Shown here piece by piece: positions 52,166 to 62,400 of a DNA stretch of 64,000 nucleotides. Within the stretch, counting starts at the first letter, position 1, and every line of letters starts with the position of its first letter. The notes beneath the pieces are model-generated. The model did no database searches and was not told the DNA's origin. It saw only the letters and a program-made list of their open reading frames with translations. Origin of the DNA: Gavia stellata (lineage: Eukaryota; Chordata; Aves; Gaviiformes; Gaviidae); the NCBI RefSeq assembly GCF_030936135.1, contig NC_082604.1:8625001-8689000 (forward strand). Reading direction: 5' to 3'. Position numbers and translations under genes: made by a program.

Positions 52166-52670
52166 AAAAGACGTGTTCTCAGGGATGACCATAAATCACT
52201 GCTTTTCTAGCACGTGTCAGGAGCTGCTGCCAGGCTGCTGCTGCTCCCGGCGCTCGGTTCTGCCTCTTCTGCAGCACTATGGTGCTTACTCGCCTTTAAA
52301 AGCAGTAACTACTGACTTATCTCCGAAGCAAAGGACCAAGGCCCATACCTGGAGACTAGCGAGGGGGTGTTGTCAGTTGTTGATAGAATTAACCTTTGAG
52401 TACTGAGAGCTTACAATGTGGAGATAGCAAGACTGGGGCATGACCTGCACTCTGGCCTGCGGGCAGAGTAAATAGGTGAAGATCAATATTCTCTAAATGT
52501 CACGTTAGCAGCAGATGCTCTGCAATGCTGCAGCCTCTTGCTATGTAGTAGTATATTCTGAAGACCCAAAATGTGTTTTGCTGTGCGGTTTGTTTTTTGA
52601 TCCGTCTGCATATAAAAATAGTTTTGTGGGGAGATAAGGTTGGTTAGCTTTTTATCCTTCCCCCTCGCCT

Positions 52671-52693
52671 CCCCCCCCCCCCCCCCCCCCCCC
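52671..52693. repeat. C23 homopolymer
   Basis: Twenty-three consecutive Cs, preceded by CCCCCTCGCCT. Such runs are rare, unstable and error-prone in sequencing, so the exact length is doubtful. The other strand is a G run able to form quadruplex structures. Confidence 0.9.
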
Positions 52694-53535
52694 AGTTTTA
52701 TCATTTTTAGCTTACAAATGCTCACTTCAGTGAGTGTTCACAGTGCTTGTTGTACTGTCTTCACATAATAGGTGCTGGCTAAGTGCTGCTTTTCCCTGGG
52801 AGTACCTGGTGTGCCAGCATGCAGGAGCAGAGGCTCCAGTACTCAGTCTTGCATATATTCACCTGATTCCTGGCAGCTTGATATCAAGTAGGAGCTGATG
52901 ACAAACTACTGACAGGCTCTTATTTAACAATTACTCAACAGGAGCTGTTCCTATTCCTCATAAGTTGTAACACAGCAACTTCTAATTTGTTAACAGGCCA
53001 AAGTATGTTTAGAATAAAAATCTTTTGACCTTGTTTATAATTTCTTGAATATTGCATTTAAAAATTAAATGTTTTCCAACTTCTGGTCTTGCAATTAAGG
53101 TTTAAAGCTAATTAAGCTTTTTCTCGAAAAAAAATTGCTAATATGAAGTGTGTATGATCTGCTTTTTTCCGGTCTTGTAATTTTTCCTTTTTTTGTGGCA
53201 ACTTTTTTTGTATGCAGCAACAGTATTAATGAGCATAGACTGTGCAGAAGACCTCTTGTTCCTGAGAGCTTTCTAATAGATTTTACCTTCTCCTCCCTGC
53301 TAAGTCTAATTTTGCTTTTTCCTGTGGTTCCCCTTCTGTTCTTCCATCTGTTTGGTTTAACTGCTTTATTCTCTCCTGGTGTTTTGTGTACACTAATCCT
53401 TATGCCTTCTACCCTTCGCAGCTTTGTTTAGTTTCAGTGGTTTAATTCAGTTTAGTTTCAGCATACTTTTCACTAAGATGTTCCAGGATGAGCTATGATT
53501 TTGTGAAACTGAGACTGTTAAAATAATTCCTTCTC

Positions 53536-53550
53536 TTTTTTTTTTTTTTT
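53536..53550. repeat. T15 homopolymer
   Basis: Fifteen consecutive Ts followed by AACTTTATTA. No element body recognised. Confidence 0.9.
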
Positions 53551-54083
53551 AACTTTATTACTGCTTGCACATGCCATTTATGGTGCTATTGGCATTTTGG
53601 AAAAATACTGTAATAGCTCTGGCTTCTTGCTTCTCAGAGTCTCCAGTTCTTTCAATTTTTCCACAGTTTCCAAAAGCTGTAAAGGTAATTCTTCAAGTAA
53701 AATGAGATGGAAAGACCTTAATCCTGTAAAAATGTACACGCATAATACATTTCACTCGCTGCAAGCCCCGCTATCTTCATTTCTGGAAGATCACCACTTA
53801 CGCTCTGGGTCCCATTGCTTTGTACTATGGAGGTCACCTTGGGCCAACTCACAGATCCCACAACTCCTCTGAAGACTAACCACAATAGATAAAATAAGAA
53901 ATTCAGTGATTCATGAGACATTTTCAAATACTAATGAGAAAATTAATTGGGGGGGGAAAAAACCCTGAATTTTGAGATTGTGATTTTACATGGTTTAGCA
54001 GTGCTCAGAGGTAGAGATTAAAATCTTGCTAAGGTGGTTATTTTTTGGAGCGCAGAAGAGTTTTGATAAACAAATGGTATTAA

Positions 54084-54099
54084 TTACATGTACATGTAA
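54084..54099. repeat. 16-bp perfect palindrome
   Basis: TTACATGTACATGTAA equals its own reverse complement. It could be a dimeric factor site, but matched no specific consensus with confidence. Confidence 0.8.
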
Positions 54100-54374
54100 G
54101 CCTTTTCATTCTCAAAAGCAGGAAAGAAGCAAGAGAGATCTCTTTCCATGAGCAAATAAGTGCTGGGGTAAAAAGAAACATTGATGGGGGGAAAAAAGTT
54201 ATTTTCTGCCAAAATGTTTGGATGTGCTGTCATAAACAGAGCTCAGTTCAAAGGATCTGGGAATCCCAGAAGATTTCTTTCAAGGGTAACCAATTTCCTG
54301 CAACACGCTGTCAGGGCTAGGAAAAGGCATCTCTTGCACATAAGAGCAGCTGGTTGTTTAAAGAAAAAAAAAAA

Positions 54375-54417
54375 GTGTGTGTGTGAGAACACACACACAC
54401 ACGCACACCCCCCCCCC
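54375..54417. repeat. GT/AC inverted microsatellite with C10 run
   Basis: GTGTGTGTGTG (54,375-54,385) is followed by AGAA and then a CA run from 54,390. This gives a perfect 11-bp stem with a 4-nt loop. A CGCACA step and ten Cs (54,408-54,417) follow. Confidence 0.85.
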
Positions 54418-55303
54418 ATCCCTGTATAGAGCCATTTTCCAATGGAAAAGGGACATCTGTGAAAACAGGGTACTTCAGCAAATTCTGTGCACTTCGGGAT
54501 GTCATTTTGCAAGGAAAAGTGTGTTTTCTACTAATGGCGCATGCTTCTTGTTTGGGTGTTTTCAGGAGAGGGCTGGCTTTTTTTGTCTCTTTCACTTTTG
54601 CAACGAGTTATTTGAGTTTTGAAGTTTATTAAATACTATTGGGTTGAAAAATATTGTTGTGATCCTTGTCAAAACAGTTGTTTAAAAATATTGTTACACA
54701 GAATTATTCCAGGTGTTAATCTTAAGTCAATATACTTTTCCATTTTCTGCATAGTGGTATTGGTAATCTTTCTTACTTGTTCTTCTCTTAATTAAGAATT
54801 GTGAACTTTATGTCAGTAAAAGGGCTACTAGTTGGAGAAACTAATTTTTAACCTGTATTTAGAAGTGTGTGTGTGGGGGTACCTTTTTAACATGTTATGG
54901 GATTATTTTGTTTCTAGGGATGATTTACCAAATTGCTCTTGAGACCCCTTAAGTAATAATATTCTTGTTGTGATTTGCTTTGCACAGGGCAAGGGACTTC
55001 TGTTAAAGAACTGCTGACAATGTTATAACATGGGCATTAACTCTGTGTTAGCAGGAGAAAACTTAATTTTATGGGAAATGGCAATTTTTTTATTTATTTG
55101 AAAGTTCTGTCTTGTGGAAATACAGTTAATCTCATAACTAGGGTGAAGACAACTTATTGATACCGTTGTTGCCAATTTGAATTGCCTCATGTGCTTGCCT
55201 TTAAGAAATAACTTGACGCTGTCAAAAGGATATTTGAATTTTCTTTGCTGTAGCTGATGCTTCCACATCTGAAATATGTTTGCCAATGTTTTGTTGCTTG
55301 CAG

Positions 55304-55356
55304 GAACCATTAATATATGAAGATGAAACCATGAAGAGAAAGCAGAACGAATAATA
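55304..55356 (+). other. PXYLP1: 5' UTR part of PXYLP1 exon 2, with upstream ORFs
   Basis: The exon begins after TTGTTGCTTGCAG. The 53-nt leader contains upstream ATGs at 55,317, 55,323 and 55,331. The first two share a frame and stop at 55,334. The third (ACCATGA context) encodes MKRKQNE and stops at 55,354, two bases before the main start codon at 55,357. These could lower or regulate translation. None is in frame with the main ORF. Confidence 0.75.
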
Positions 55357-55435
55357 ATGCTTTTCCGAAACCGTTTTCTGTTCTTGCTGGCTTTGGCAGC
55401 CTTATTAGCCTTTTTGAGCCTCAGTCTGCAATTCT
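55357..55435 (+). CDS. PXYLP1: PXYLP1 (2-phosphoxylose phosphatase 1), first coding exon, partial
   Basis: The family enzyme is a Golgi type II membrane protein of the histidine acid phosphatase group. It removes the 2-O-phosphate from xylose in the glycosaminoglycan linkage region, which allows heparan and chondroitin sulfate chains to be extended. This exon encodes 26 residues starting MLFRNRFLFLLALAALLAF, which match the remembered mammalian N-terminus at nearly every position. Residues 1-6 are a short basic cytosolic tail (R4, R6), and residues 7-26 form the signal-anchor helix. The exon ends TTCT|GTAAGT in phase 1; the leftover T fits the next phenylalanine expected in the family. The start is chosen by homology and has A at -3. 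The lumenal catalytic domain (RHGDR and HD motifs; about 480 residues in total in human) is not in the window as far as could be seen. Confidence 0.88.
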
Positions 55436-56357
55436 GTAAGTGTTCACCCCTTTTGTTTTCTATACATAGTGGTCTATAGGTGTGTTTAAAAATGGCCATG
55501 CTTACGTGTTGTTTAAGCATTCTTTCTGTATTTAAATATTTGTGAGGTTTTTTTTTCTGAAAAGGAAAATAAATGTAAGAATAAAAATAGGTTTGTGTGC
55601 TATATAGAAATCTATACAATCTAGAGACTTTTCAAATCAGGCTATCTCAGAAAAAAATCTTAATTTTGTAGTGCAATTAAGTAATTGAATGTGATTGAAT
55701 CCTTCCATGAAAGCAGACAAGACACATTTGAGTAAAAACTGCTGCAATTCCTATTTTACATTGCATCAGACCAGACGGGGTTGAGAAAACTGCTGTGAGA
55801 GGGTTGAGTGTTGGAACTTCTCCTTATTTGTACCCTTACCTTAGGAAACTTTAAACAGTGGAATTGGATTATCACAAGTGACCGGTTTGTTTAAGAAAAG
55901 ATAAATTATGTTGTGCTTCAAATCAATTAATCACGGGTCACTCCAGAGGGCCGTCAGTTCCTGATGACTAAGCAGGCAGGTGGTGCTGAATGCAGGTTAG
56001 TGTCTATCTTGACAAATGAGCGTTGTGCCATATGACTGCTTATCACCTAGCCCATGAATGATAACATTTGCTAGGTAAAATGATGATGTTGTGTGTAAGT
56101 CTAATACGTACTGATAGATGCCAATGTAATTAGTTGCTGTGAGAAGGCAAGGAAAAATGCATATCTGTAGTACAGGATAACATTCTTCTTGTTGTTGTCT
56201 TGCATTATGTTTTAATGTAAGAGTGCGGTCCTTCTGGTCTATGCTTTTTTTGCATGGTGTAAAAAAGAAAACAACAACCCAAAACCAGAGGATTACTTTA
56301 GATTTGGAATGTTCCTTTTGCATATGATAGACAACGTAAAAAAAAATTTTAAAAAAA

Positions 56358-56379
56358 GGGGGGGAGGGAGGGGAAGGGG
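56358..56379 (+). repeat. Canonical G-quadruplex motif
   Basis: G7-A-G3-A-G4-AA-G4 on the + strand satisfies the G3+N1-7 rule four times with loops of 1-2 nt. It directly follows an A/T run. It lies on the sense strand of the intron, so it could also fold in the pre-mRNA. Confidence 0.8.
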
Positions 56380-59300
56380 AAAGAAACCTTGTGGTTTTAT
56401 CTTGTTTTTTGTGTGTTTAAATTCATCTGCATGTAATACAGGGACCTGTGGCTCCGAATTGCTTTTTCAGCCTCCTATGGGTAGATGCCAGTGAGTCTGA
56501 TTGCAGCTTGTTTTGCCCGTTAGGCTCTTTATGGCTCTGCCCTTGACATATATGGTTGGTTATGAATTTTGTAGAGGGTCCTAGAGGAACTTCAGCTGAA
56601 ATATGAAACTGAATTGTTAACAAAAGTGAGCTTTATTTAGAGATGAGGAGGTAGGCATATAGGAGAGTGAATCACATTTCATCAAAAGAGGAAGTTATTT
56701 TCCACTTAATTAGAAGATAACATTTGCGCAAGAGGAATTCCAGGAGATAAAGATGTTTGAGGGGTGCTTTAAAAAGCCCTTAAGCAAGCAGCCATCATGA
56801 AGCTTAGTGCCAATACCAAAATACATACAGAGATTTTTGCATAATGAGAACTGCAATAGAGGCTAGCAGGAACCAAGTAGTTTATGACATACAGGTAGCC
56901 TGATGTTTTAACTTCTACCAGCTTCTGCTTGTAGAGGGATTAGTTCAAACTTGCAACAAAGACCATCCCTAAACAAAGACAAAATTGTCGTCTTCTATCA
57001 CTATGTAACACTATTTTGGAAACCAGATGGAGTTCGTAGAATTTAAAAACCAAGCCAAAGTCTTAAAGCCAAAACCAATTTTTCCCCTCCAACCCCAAAA
57101 TAACCCAGTACCTGCTAAATTATATTAGTCTACAAGTGCTTGGTGAGCTGCTTTCAAATTAAACATAGCTGTACATTTTTAGTCTTCTCCAAATTGTAGT
57201 TCCTGATGAGTTTAATATTAAACTAAGGAAACACTTGTTTCTGAACTTGAGCTTTTAATGAAATGGCCATGCAAATATTTAAGGAAATACTTGCAATATT
57301 GGAAGCATAGTTTCAGTACTGTCTTAGAGCAGAATCTTTGGTCAGTCTCCATGACTAATATGAATACATAAAATTGCTGTTTTATTAAAAGTGGACCAAG
57401 TACTTGCCCATGGTGACCCATGTGCTGACTCAAGGCAGTAACCCCCACCTGAGAAATTTCAGAACATCCTTCAGAAAATGTCAGCCCCTCTGATACTGCA
57501 TGATATGGAGCGCTTCACTGCAATAGAGCATTGAAGGACAGAAAATTTAAGTGTCCAGCTCCATGGGACATAGAGAATGGTCTGCCAGTATGTTAGTCAT
57601 CCTTTGAGTAGTTGGGAGTTTATTGTTTCTTGGAAAACCAGCCAAATTCTAATTGGTATATGTATTTTTAGGGGTTAGCTTTCTTTAACTGTGGATTTAA
57701 ATACAGACTCTGTTGTAGCTCTGTGTACTTAGTAGATCTGTATTTATTGTTTGTTGCCTATTGCCATGTTGAAGGTCTTTCCTTGCATTGAATCTGTTAC
57801 TCTTAAGACATGACACAGTTCAGAGGCACGCATCCCTCATGATTTGATTCTCACTGTTGCACAAAGTGGTAGTAATGTAGCCTTGTTTCATGTATAAAAC
57901 TTTTTTTCTGGAAGTAATGTGCTGCTTTTCTTTTTCATGAAACTGTAAAACTGCCTGGAGAAAAATTTTGGTTATACTGCTTTATAATTTGTTGCAGATC
58001 ACAGAATGAAAATGAGAGTTAACACATTTAGACTCAGGAAAATGCCCAAGCCACTGTTGTGGTGTTTTGTTTGTGGGTTGGTTTTTTTTCTGAAGGGAGT
58101 TACCTCCTGAAGCATTTGGAGTGGAAACGGATGTTTTCTGCTGTTGTGAGATTGTGTTTCTCTGTTAACAAGCAGCACACAGCTTTATGGAGGAGGGCTG
58201 GTCATTTTAAAACATACTACTGCTTTTCTAAGCAGTGAATGTTGAAAATATCTCTTCCTTTCTGTGCTAAATTTGTTTAGAAGAGTGAAACAGTAGCATT
58301 AAATGCACAATTATATAAATGGTACATATATTCCTTTTTTAAACTTCTGCTTTAGGGCAGAGCATCACTCCTGTAAATGCTTGATATTTTATCCCCTCTT
58401 GTCCACACCTGGAACAGCGGTGATTTGAAGCCAGATTTGTGAGTTGTGAGCTGACTCTGAAGTGAAGGGCATAGTGAAAGCCAAGTTCAGCTGGTTTTCT
58501 GTAGGTTCTGGCTCAACATTACAAACAGCCCACACTGGGATGGCTGACAAGATTACAGTCTGTCCCGTGCTTGAGCTGTGAGGGTTCAGGAATTGCTTGC
58601 AGCAGTTTGCAGCCCAGTCAAGCAGAAATCGATGCTGATTTACTTTAATAGACTATGCTGTGAAGGGTCTGGAACTGCTTTATGGGCAGTGATTTCTGCA
58701 GCCACGAAGAAGTGGAGGTGAGGGGTGTCGTGTCAGCAGTTCTAATGCAAGTCTGTCCTTCCTTGTAAGACAGAGACCCAAGGCAATTGTTTCAGAGCTA
58801 ACAGTTGCCACATCTTGGGTTTAGACACAAGGAGAGAAACGCTGGGGAAAATGACCAGTATTGGACCTCAGAGTCTTCAGTATTGGTAGGCTGGGGATGG
58901 ACCCAGGATTAATAGAAAACTTTGTGCTGTTTTGATGTTTGTTCTTGGTTCCTCTCTCTTTTGTTGTGGTTTCTGAGTTCTGAGCTAAACTAGTCTGCTT
59001 TCCTGTGTTTTTGTTTTGGGTTTTTTCCCCCCAAGGCTGGTGCTCTACATAGATACTAATACTGCTTAACTTAAAGGCAAAATCACTGAGAAAGATTCCC
59101 CCAAAATCTCTCTTGACAGCAGCCAACAGCTCTCAGTGCTTGAAAGTATTCTGTCCCACCAACAGTTGCAGTGGGTAGACATGAATCGGTTGGCAAGGAT
59201 GACTTTTACAAGAGCAGAAGCTACCTTCTGCCTTGTGTCTGCAATGCCATGGTACTAGAGGTACACAAGGCAGGTTTGTGGAGCAGTCAGTTCACGTTTG

Positions 59301-59449
59301 TCAAGTGTTGTGTGCTGCATTGGCTTGCTGGATCGAATGCCAGATCTGACATTTCTCATTGGTATAGCTCAAGTATCTTCATTTCCTTGTCCTGAGGAGA
59401 GGGAGTCGTATAAGCAGACTGCACTTTGCCAAATAGTTGGAGAAAGGTC

Positions 59450-59463
59450 TTTTTTTTTTTTTT
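59450..59463. repeat. T14 homopolymer
   Basis: Fourteen consecutive Ts; no element body recognised. Confidence 0.85.
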
Positions 59464-62400
59464 AACTGTAATAGCCATTCTTCAAGGTGATGTAGTTGCT
59501 GTGGATCCCATGATACCTTCCTTCCTGCTGCCAGAGTCTTCTGTCACATAGGTTTTGGTCATGGCTCTAAAATGATTTAAAACTTCAGTACTAGAGACAA
59601 AAGAAGAACTGGTTTTGACAGAGTTTTCAGTTAGACTCTTCTAAAATGGAATTATGTTGGTTTTCTCTTACAAGACTTCAGTGTTTTGCTTTGTCAGAAA
59701 AACTGCAGAATGGAAAAATGACCTGTGCTAGATTGTGGGGTGTATTTTTGTCTCTGTAAACGTTACCTGTAATGTTGTTGACTAAAACTGGGCAGTTTAC
59801 TTCTGTACAAACACAGTGAATGCAAGTTGGGATACTTTATTGTTCTTTGCCAGAGGAAAAGGTTGCAGTGGTTGAGGTCTTCCTTACACAGCACAGAGTA
59901 GGAAGATGCCCAGTGCCATGCAAAGGGATTGTAAATGCAGTGGTTGGGGGAGTTCCACAAGTACAGAGACCAAGGATGGCAGTGCAGCCCAATTCAAGTG
60001 TGTTGTAAGTGGCATGGCAGAATCCGGCTCTGGTCCTGCAGCCTCATGCTGCATGGGGAAGAGGCATAATTTAGGACCCTGTAAATGTTAATTATGTTGG
60101 TTAGCCCTTAGGTCACCTCAGGAACAGGAGGTTGCAAGTATGCCTGAAGAGCTGCTTTCTTCTTTCCCCTTAAGACTGGTGTGGTACATGAGAACTGAAT
60201 GACTTGGCAAGCACAGACCTTCCAGTATGTTAGAACATCTGTGTATGACTGCAGAAGCGTGAAGGTGGGTCTCCTCAGGATGTCTCGACTATTTATCTTT
60301 GAAATTACCCCGAATAAACCAAAATGGAAGGAAATTTCAAAGCTAGCTGTTAAGATGCTATATGTAATCTCTGTAAAGTTTACTGGATAATGACTATGAA
60401 TTTTTAGTTTTTAATCGAAAGCATGTAAATTTTTTTTTAACAAAGTAAATACCTTTGTTTACTTTGTTTTTTATTTTTGTTTCCATATACTGAAAGTGTA
60501 AGGAAAGAAACAATCAACAGAAGAGAACCAAAACTATAGTGGGACAGCATCTCTTTTTACTAGCTCTTTAACCCTTTGGCAAGCATAAATTACAGACTCT
60601 CCCAGTGAGCCTGCCTGCTTCAGGCACTTGCAGAATTGCGAAGTCCCTGGCTCTGAGGCAGATCCTGTGTATGGAGCTTCTCTTCTGGTTTGAAGTTTGT
60701 TTCCCTAAATACTTTGATACTATGGCCAATGCCTCAGGCCTGTCTTTCGCTAAAAAGAATTCTGGTATCTGCCACTGCTTTTTAGGATATCGGCAGCTAC
60801 TCTGGCAGGGTGCTGGTTCCTGCATAAAGTGTGGGGTTTTTTTTCCCCAAGAACTTTGTCTGCCTTGATAGTCCAGGCTTGGATGCTGGTGTTTCAGCAT
60901 ATCTGGAGATGACGTTTTGCTTTTCCAGTAATAGTTTCCCTCTACTTCCTGTCATCTTGTTTTGCACTGGAGGTTTTAGATTTACAGATGAGTCATAGGA
61001 AACAGAAATCAGGATTCTCCACAAGGAAGAGTAGTGGAGTTTTATTTTATTGGCTTGAGTGCTGCGGGCAGCTCTTACTTTACGAGGATGGTGAGAGCAC
61101 CATATGCAATCCCGCCAGGATGTTGCCTGTAGGAGGCAATTGCTGTGTTGCTGCACAGCCCCCCTTGGAAGGCTGTTTGCTTTAATCATCCCAGCCCCTC
61201 TGGTGTGATTGCTGGTGTTTGCATCCCTGCTTGGTGGCCCAATACAGCTGTACCAGAGCAACACTGAAGCATCCGGGGTTTAGCTTGGTATCCTCACCAC
61301 TGCTCACTTCAGCTCCTACTGCAAGACAAGCCGCGGTGCAGTGGGTCAGTGGGTGCTCGGCTGGTCTGGGGAGCAGGCTCCGGGGGAGCGTGTACCAGTG
61401 CCGAATGCTCAGCAGGGACTTGCAGGTGGGAATAGATGTGGAAGCCAAGGGGGTGTAGCATCCCTGTTCAGCCTTTCCATTTGCAAAGCAATATGTGCTT
61501 CCTCAACTTGCAAAGCTGTAGCTGTGGCACTGCAGAGCTGCCACCGTCCCCCTGTCTACACCCCAAACCAGAATGGGGGTTTGAGCTGCACCCGCAGCCC
61601 CTTGCGCAGAGACTGCCAGTGGGATGCCAAGAGGAGCTGGGATATGCGAAGTCTGTGGGAAAAAAATGGGTAAGTTGGGTTTTTTCAGAACTTAATTTCT
61701 GAAGGAGAAGGGGGAAAAAACCCCAAGGTATTCAGTAAAAAGATAATATAAGCTTCTGGCTGTTTCTGGACGGAATACACATCCTTACCATCTCTCTAAG
61801 GTGAATTCCTTACCATCTTTTAGTGTTCCTTACCAACAAACAGTAACTAGTTGTGTTTCATATTTTAAGAATCTGATTTCTTCAGTGGAAGAAAAAAATT
61901 AGAGTATTGCATTTTGCTGATTTATACAACTAACTATATTTAAAAAGCTGCAACTTTAGAATTCTTGATGCAGAAAACTTCTTTTTGTCATGTGTTACTA
62001 GCATATGAAATTAAAAGGAGACCAGATATCTCCCTTCCTGAATTTTGCCTTCAAGCTCATAAGCATGGCAGATTTTCCCCTAATGAGAAGTCTCTCTGGG
62101 TTTTTTGAAAGTACTAATTTAATCTGAATTTAAGATTAAAGGGAAAAACAACCCACAAATGATACATCCAAGGCTTTGTATGTTTTAGTAGTGAATGAAG
62201 AAAACTAACTGTAAATACGCAGTTTTTTGTTGAAGATGCTTTTTATGTTGTAACTAGAGATTTAAATAACTTTTTTTGATTCTCAAAAGTGGTGGTATAA
62301 TATACCAGTCCAGAAATTAACCCTTGAAAGGGGAGGAGACACAGTGATGACTTGAGAATGATACTATGGGACAGTCCTATTTTCTCCCACAAAAATAACA

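Larger units (their letters stand above)
37963..55303 (+). other. PXYLP1: Predicted intron 1 of PXYLP1
   Basis: About 17.3 kb from the CpG-island donor (GTAAGG) to the acceptor TTGTTGCTTGCAG at 55,303. It holds a CR1 3' end, microsatellites and homopolymer tracts. No other coding exon was recognised; additional short 5' UTR exons could be hidden. Open frames of up to about 146 codons in this interval (for example 45,810-46,223 and 46,516-46,956) have no recognised domain. Confidence 0.55.

Noticed and set aside
55023..55619. 198-codon minus-strand open frame
   Set aside because: It runs antisense across the recognised PXYLP1 coding exon and its splice sites and has no recognisable domain.
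60797..61264. 155-codon minus-strand open frame in intron 2
   Set aside because: It overlaps open + strand frames in a GC-richer patch and has no domain; not supported as a gene.
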